Shown here in pieces: positions 59,674 to 64,000 of a stretch of 64,000 bases of DNA. The stretch comes from Fimenecus sp052298855 (lineage in GTDB: Bacteria > Bacillota > Clostridia > Oscillospirales > Acutalibacteraceae): NCBI GenBank assembly GCA_052298855.1, contig DAVZXP010000003.1, positions 1 to 64,000 of the forward strand. The letters are read 5' to 3'. The number at the start of each line of letters is the position of its first letter. The first letter of the stretch is position 1. The notes beneath the pieces were generated by a model. The model searched no databases. It was given only the letters and a program-made list of their open reading frames with translations, and was not told where the DNA came from. A program made the position numbers and the translations under genes.

Positions 59674-59835
59674 ACGATAGCTCTCCACTCGCCGTGACAG
59701 TCCGCAGGATATTTTCCTACGGCCCAACAGGATAATATCGGAACTTTTTACCCTGTTTCGGCAGCTTTACCTTTTGCGTGCGTCGTTCCTGACGAATTAC
59801 CACGCTACTAATCAAAGCTGCGCCTCTATCTGCAT
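59674..59835 (-). promoter_or_regulatory. Lysine riboswitch (L box)
   Basis: The transcript contains the conserved L-box pieces in order: AGATAGAGGCGCAG, AGTAG, AAAGGTAAAGCTGCCGAA, CTGTTGGG, GGACTGTCAC and GTGGAGAGCTATC. The GATAG/CTATC ends form P1. With the downstream terminator this is a transcriptional off-switch by lysine. Confidence 0.95.
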
Positions 59836-59838
59836 AAT

Positions 59839-59867
59839 AAGATAGCATAAAATGCGTATATTGTCAA
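59839..59867 (-). promoter_or_regulatory. Promoter of the riboswitch-NhaC unit
   Basis: Minus strand TTGACA, 17 bp, TATCTT, immediately upstream of the aptamer. A second TTGACA lies 10 bp further out. Confidence 0.65.
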
Positions 59868-59956
59868 TAATTGTCAAATTTTTCACATAAAACGGATAAA
59901 ATAAAAAATTTTTTAATGTCCGTACATACCGATAATGCGTGCTTTTAAGCATTCGG

Positions 59957-59972
59957 ACACAATATTTAGTAA
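59957..59972 (+). promoter_or_regulatory. NrdR box 1 of nrdD
   Basis: ACACAATATTTAGTAA, 14 of 16 positions of the NrdR consensus, 41 bp (about four helical turns) from box 2. Confidence 0.7.
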
Positions 59973-59992
59973 AAAAATCTGAATAATTGCTC

Positions 59993-60021
59993 TTGAAAAT
60001 CTATATATAGTGTGGTATAAT
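59993..60021 (+). promoter_or_regulatory. Promoter of nrdDG
   Basis: TTGAAA, 17 bp, TATAAT. NrdR box 2 occupies the spacer. Confidence 0.8.
59998..60013 (+). promoter_or_regulatory. NrdR box 2 of nrdD
   Basis: AATCTATATATAGTGT, with 14 consensus positions matched, located between -35 and -10, where binding would block RNA polymerase. Confidence 0.7.
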
Positions 60022-60089
60022 TTGTTCAATTCGCAAAATACGGACATTTCGGTTAGGAATACAGACTAAATTTCGAAGGAGTGGGATGG

Positions 60090-62288
60090 ATGAAAGTATT
60101 AAAGCGTAACGGTGCTGAGGTTTCTTTTGATATTGATAAAATCGCCGCAGCCATAACAAAAGCGAATGAAAGCGTTAACGAGGACGAGCGTATGACGGCG
60201 ACTCAGATTGAGAGGATTGCCGAAAGCGTTGAGTTTTCCTGCGTTAAGATGAACCGTTCTCCGTCAGTCGAGGAAATTCAGGACTTGGTTGAGTATCAGA
60301 TCATGGCTCACGGTGCGTATGAGGTTGCAAAGAGCTATATCACATACCGCTACACCCGTAGCCTTGTCAGACAGTCAAATACTACGGACGAGAAAATTAT
60401 GAGCCTTATCGAGTGCAACAACGAGGAGGCAAAGCAGGAGAATTCGAACAAAAACCCGATTGTCAACTCTACGCAGAGAGACTATATGGCAGGCGAGGTT
60501 TCAAAGGACCTTACGGAACGTATTCTTTTGCCGCAGGAAATTGTTGACGCTCACAATCAGGGTATTCTTCATTTCCACGACGCCGACTATTTTGCACAGC
60601 ACATGCACAACTGCGACCTTGTAAACCTTGAGGATATGCTTCAAAACGGCACTGTTATCACAGGTACTCTTATCGAGCGTCCCCACAGCTTTTCAACCGC
60701 TTGCAATATCGCAACGCAGATTATCGCACAGGTTGCTTCTAACCAGTACGGCGGTCAGTCGATAACGCTTGCTCATTTAGCTCCGTTCGTTGACGTAAGC
60801 CGTCAGAAATTCCGCAAAATCGTTGAAAACGAAATGGCTGCTCTCAATATAGATGTAAATGAGGAAAAATTGAACGAGCTTGTTGAGCTCAGAGTTAAGG
60901 ACGAAATCAAGCGTGGCGTTCAGACAATTCAGTATCAGGTTGTCACACTTCTCACAACAAACGGACAAGCTCCGTTCATCACGGTATTTATGTATCTTAA
61001 CGAGGCAAAGAACGAGCGTGAAAAGGCTGACCTTGCGCTTATTATCGAGGAAATGCTCAAGCAGAGAATTGACGGCGTTAAGAATGAAAAGGGCGTTTAT
61101 GTAACACCTGCATTCCCGAAGCTTATCTATGCTCTCGAAGAGGATAATATCACAGAGGACTCAAAATATTGGTATCTTACACAGCTTGCGGCTAAATGCA
61201 CCGCAAAGAGAATGGTACCCGACTATATCTCGGAAAAGAAAATGCTTGAATTAAAGGGCGATGTTTATACCTGCATGGGCTGCCGCAGCTTCTTGACTCC
61301 CGACAGATTTACCGACAAGGGTATCGGAAATATCGCAAACGCAGGCAACTATGAGCCCGGCAAGCACAAGTATTACGGCAGATTTAATCAGGGCGTTGTT
61401 ACGATAAACCTCCCCGACGTTGCACTTTCTTCGGGCGGTAACACGGAGAAATTCTGGTCAATCTTTGAAGAAAGACTTGAGCTTTGCCACAGAGCACTTC
61501 GTTGCAGACACGAAAGATTGCTCGGCACACCGTCAGACGTTGCTCCTATCCTTTGGCAGTACGGCGCATTGGCACGTCTTAAAAAGGGCGAGACAATCGA
61601 CAAGCTCCTTTTCAACGGATATTCCACAATTTCACTCGGCTATGCAGGTCTTTATGAGTGCGTTAAGTATATGACAGGCAAGAGCCATACAGATCCCGAG
61701 GCTACACCGTTCGCACTCGCCGTTATGCAGAAGATGAACGATAAGTGCGCAGAGTGGAAGAAAGCCGAAAACATTGACTACTCGCTTTACGGCACTCCGC
61801 TTGAGTCAACGACCTACAAATTCGCAAAATGCCTTCAGCGCCGTTTCGGTATAATCGACGGCATTACGGACAAGGGTTATATCACAAACAGCTATCACGT
61901 TCACGTTTCGGAGAACATTTCCGCTTTCGACAAGCTCAAATTCGAGTCACAGTTCCAGCAGCTTTCTCCCGGCGGTGCGATAAGCTATGTTGAGGTTCCC
62001 GATATGCAGGACAATATCGACGCTGTTCTCTCTGTTATGAAGTTCATTTACGACAACATTATCTATGCAGAGCTTAACACAAAGAGCGACTACTGTCAGG
62101 AATGCGGTTGGGACGGAGAAATCGAGATTGTCGAGGAAGAGGGCAAGCTCATTTGGAGATGTCCGAACTGCGGCAACACCGATCAGGATAAAATGAACGT
62201 TGCAAGACGTACCTGCGGTTATATCGGCACACAGTTCTGGAATCAGGGCAGAACGCAGGAAATCCGTGACAGGGTGCTTCACTTATAA
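60090..62288 (+). CDS. nrdD: Anaerobic ribonucleoside-triphosphate reductase
   Basis: 732 residues, glycyl-radical enzyme. An N-terminal ATP-cone (KVLKRNGAEVSFDIDKIAAAI) gives allosteric control. The zinc site is formed by CQECGW and CPNCG near the C-terminus, and the radical glycine is G710 in RRTCGYIG. It makes dNTPs without oxygen. ATG 60090 has AAGGAG 8 nt upstream and matches relatives; a GTG nine bases earlier is rejected. Followed 12 bp later by its activase. Confidence 0.96.
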   Translation: MKVLKRNGAEVSFDIDKIAAAITKANESVNEDERMTATQIERIAESVEFSCVKMNRSPSVEEIQDLVEYQIMAHGAYEVAKSYITYRYTRSLVRQSNTTDEKIMSLIECNNEEAKQENSNKNPIVNSTQRDYMAGEVSKDLTERILLPQEIVDAHNQGILHFHDADYFAQHMHNCDLVNLEDMLQNGTVITGTLIERPHSFSTACNIATQIIAQVASNQYGGQSITLAHLAPFVDVSRQKFRKIVENEMAALNIDVNEEKLNELVELRVKDEIKRGVQTIQYQVVTLLTTNGQAPFITVFMYLNEAKNEREKADLALIIEEMLKQRIDGVKNEKGVYVTPAFPKLIYALEEDNITEDSKYWYLTQLAAKCTAKRMVPDYISEKKMLELKGDVYTCMGCRSFLTPDRFTDKGIGNIANAGNYEPGKHKYYGRFNQGVVTINLPDVALSSGGNTEKFWSIFEERLELCHRALRCRHERLLGTPSDVAPILWQYGALARLKKGETIDKLLFNGYSTISLGYAGLYECVKYMTGKSHTDPEATPFALAVMQKMNDKCAEWKKAENIDYSLYGTPLESTTYKFAKCLQRRFGIIDGITDKGYITNSYHVHVSENISAFDKLKFESQFQQLSPGGAISYVEVPDMQDNIDAVLSVMKFIYDNIIYAELNTKSDYCQECGWDGEIEIVEEEGKLIWRCPNCGNTDQDKMNVARRTCGYIGTQFWNQGRTQEIRDRVLHL

Positions 62289-62300
62289 GAGGGAGTATCT

Positions 62301-62846
62301 ATGCATTACAGTACAATTAAAGATTGTGATATTGCAAACGGAATAGGCGTTCGCATTACGCTTTTCGTTTCGGGCTGTACAAATCATTGCAAGAACTGCT
62401 TTCAACCGCAGACTTGGGATTTTGACTTCGGAGAGCCTTTTACCGAAGAGACCGAAGAAAAGCTCCTTGAAATGCTCAAACCCGACTATATAAACGGTTT
62501 AACTCTTTTGGGCGGAGAACCTATGGAGCCGCAAAATCAAAGAGCGCTTGTGCCGTTTTTGAAAAGAGTGCGAAAGGCATATCCGAACAAGAACATTTGG
62601 TGCTTTACGGGCTTTACCTATGAAATCCTCAAAACCGACGGTTCTCACCCGAGATGCGAGGTCACGGACGAAATGTTATCGCTTATTGATGTTCTCGTTG
62701 ACGGAAAATATGTTGATGAACTCAAAGACTTGACCCTGCAATTCAGAGGCTCGTCAAATCAGAGGCTTATCGATATGGTCAAAACCCGTGAAAACGGTGA
62801 GGTAACGCTTCTTCCGAACAATGACCGCACGCTTGCAAAGAAATAA
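62301..62846 (+). CDS. nrdG: Anaerobic ribonucleotide reductase activating protein
   Basis: 181 residues, radical SAM. The 4Fe-4S motif is CTNHCKNC near residue 31-38, followed by FQPQTWD, and LTLLGGEPMEPQN gives the SAM-binding GGE motif. It generates the glycyl radical on NrdD, whose gene is just upstream. Confidence 0.96.
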   Translation: MHYSTIKDCDIANGIGVRITLFVSGCTNHCKNCFQPQTWDFDFGEPFTEETEEKLLEMLKPDYINGLTLLGGEPMEPQNQRALVPFLKRVRKAYPNKNIWCFTGFTYEILKTDGSHPRCEVTDEMLSLIDVLVDGKYVDELKDLTLQFRGSSNQRLIDMVKTRENGEVTLLPNNDRTLAKK

Positions 62847-62861
62847 CAAACGCAAAATTAA

Positions 62862-62908
62862 ACACGCCATACACCTTTTTACAAGGCATATGGCGTGTTT
62901 TTTATTTT
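62862..62908. terminator. Bidirectional terminator nrdG / pyrI
   Basis: ACACGCCAT and ATGGCGTGT pair around a 19-nt loop, T runs following on the plus strand. It closes nrdDG and lies just after pyrI. Confidence 0.85.
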
Positions 62909-62913
62909 ATAAA

Positions 62914-63333
62914 TCAGTTTGAATACTTTGTTTCGCAGTAAATACAGCGGTATTCCTTTTTGTCGGGGTCTGAGAGCTTGAAAATGTGATCTATCTCCTG
63001 CTCTACCGAGGTTATGCAACGGGGGTTTTTGCAGAAAATAACGTTCGTGAGCTTTTCGGAGAGCGCAATGCTTTTCTTTTCGACAAGCACACCGTTTCTT
63101 ATAATATCAACGGTTGCGCTCGGGTCAACAAAGCCGATAACGTCAAAATCAAGGTCAATGTCGGCATCAATCTTGATTATGTCCTTTTTGCCCATTTTCT
63201 TGCTCGGTACGTTCTTAATAAGTGCAACCGAGGCGTCAAGGCTGTCAAGATTGAGCAGTTTATAAAGCTGCATTGCCCTGCCCGCTTCAATGTGGTCGAT
63301 TACCACGCCGTTTTGAATAGGCTCTATATTCAT
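62914..63333 (-). CDS. pyrI: Aspartate carbamoyltransferase regulatory subunit
   Basis: 139 residues. The N-terminal nucleotide-binding domain (NGVVIDHIEAGRAMQLYKLL) and the zinc domain with CKNPRC and CIYC, four ligands. It binds the catalytic subunit PyrB for feedback control by nucleotides. ATG 63333 overlaps the pyrB stop (ATGA); a longer frame upstream lies in pyrB and is discarded. Confidence 0.95.
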   Translation of the reverse strand: MNIEPIQNGVVIDHIEAGRAMQLYKLLNLDSLDASVALIKNVPSKKMGKKDIIKIDADIDLDFDVIGFVDPSATVDIIRNGVLVEKKSIALSEKLTNVIFCKNPRCITSVEQEIDHIFKLSDPDKKEYRCIYCETKYSN

Positions 63334-64000
63334 ATCGTGCCTGCCTCCTTCAAAAGCTTTAGTATCAATGCCATACGCATATACTTTCCGTTCAAAACCT
63401 GCTTGAAATAGCACGCTCTCGGATCGTCGTCGATTGCAACGCTTATCTCATTTACTCTCGGCAACGGATGCATAATCGTAAGGTCTTTCTTTGCGTTTTT
63501 GAGTTTGTCGGGAGTGAGGATATAGCTGTCCTTTAAGCGAAGATAATCCTCCTCGTTGAAAAACCTTTCCCTTTGAACTCTTGTCATATAGAGAATATCA
63601 AGCTCGGGCATTACGCTTTCAAGGTCGGTCGTCTGAACATAGGGGATGTTCTTATTTTTTATCGAATCACGCTTAACATAGCTCGGAAGCTTAAGTTCTT
63701 CGGGTGAAATAAGCACAAACTTAATTCCGCTGTATCTTGAAAGAGCGTTTATAAGCGAATGAACCGTTCTGCCGAATTTAAGGTCTCCGCAAAGTCCGAC
63801 GGTCAAATCGTTGAACCTGCCCTTTTCACGGTAAATCGTAAGCAAGTCGGCAAGGGTTTGAGTCGGGTGGCAATGACCGCCGTCGCCTGCGTTTATAACC
63901 GGAATAGAAGCCGCCCTTGCCGCAACATACGCCGCACCCTCTTTCGGATGTCTCATTGCGATTATGTCCGCATAGCAGCTGACAACCTTTGCGGTATCGG
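63330..64000 (-). CDS. pyrB: Aspartate carbamoyltransferase catalytic subunit (partial, runs off the window)
   Basis: About 223 C-terminal residues are present. The frame stays open to the window edge, reading DTAKVVSCYADIIAMRHP before the first internal Met, so the true start lies beyond 64000. Carbamoyl phosphate/aspartate-binding parts are visible: MRHPKEGAA, GDGGHCHPTQTLADLLTI, DLKFGRTVHSL, MTRVQRERF and HPLPRVNEI. It catalyses the first committed step of pyrimidine synthesis. Confidence 0.95.
   Translation of the reverse strand, partial: DTAKVVSCYADIIAMRHPKEGAAYVAARAASIPVINAGDGGHCHPTQTLADLLTIYREKGRFNDLTVGLCGDLKFGRTVHSLINALSRYSGIKFVLISPEELKLPSYVKRDSIKNKNIPYVQTTDLESVMPELDILYMTRVQRERFFNEEDYLRLKDSYILTPDKLKNAKKDLTIMHPLPRVNEISVAIDDDPRACYFKQVLNGKYMRMALILKLLKEAGTI

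Overview
The window looks like chromosome of a low-to-mid GC anaerobic Firmicute, most likely a gut clostridium of the Ruminococcaceae/Oscillospiraceae type. This is inferred from gene content: an Rnf complex, the oxygen-sensitive ribonucleotide reductase NrdD/NrdG, CtsR-McsA-McsB-ClpC heat-shock control, Firmicute-type L27 with its Prp processing protease, an L21 leader RNA and a lysine riboswitch. No phage, plasmid, insertion sequence or CRISPR was found. Both window ends cut into ordinary sequence, and pyrB runs off the right edge.

Layout. 0-3 kb: metY-cysK sulfur assimilation operon behind a strong promoter and a newly noticed cysteine-containing leader peptide. 3-6.7 kb: vitamin B6 salvage (kinase, ECF S component) followed by a radical SAM protein and a Cys-rich protein, divergent from a MocR/PdxR regulator. 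7-10.2 kb: UPF0210/ACT pair, then ispE overlapping an Rrf2 regulator. 11-17.6 kb: tRNA-Thr, lipid kinase, RNA methyltransferase, a lone RepA_N-like protein, rplU-prp-rpmA, a membrane-anchored GH25 muramidase and a hemolysin III protein. 17.7-28.3 kb: one long minus-strand run with an ABC exporter, cyclophilin, a methylthioadenosine salvage set (mtaD, pnp, mtnA), a GPH symporter and a phosphoesterase. 29-30.4 kb: a sortase-type surface protein and a 59-residue acidic protein. 30.5-38.1 kb: rimP-nusA-rnpM-ylxQ-infB-rbfA-nrnA-truB-ribF. 38-44 kb: iron alcohol dehydrogenase and a topoisomerase IV-like pair. 44.7-49.3 kb: ctsR-mcsA-mcsB-clpC. 49.7-57.9 kb: a nine-gene apbE-rnf operon divergent from a second alcohol dehydrogenase. 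58-64 kb: riboswitch-controlled NhaC-type lysine transporter, nrdDG and pyrBI.

The regulatory signals connect the physiology. A Rex-type site lies between the Rnf operon and the alcohol dehydrogenase. NrdR-type boxes lie in the nrdD promoter and, unexpectedly, in the topoisomerase promoter. Paired CtsR boxes flank the ctsR promoter. The most interesting candidate is upstream of metY. A 23-codon reading frame ends Met-Cys-Cys-Ser-Leu, and its last codons form a perfect 10-bp inverted repeat with the metY ribosome binding site, which is the layout of a cysteine-sensing translational attenuator. A second theme is a family of composite palindromic repeats, confined to five large gene-free islands and one end fragment.
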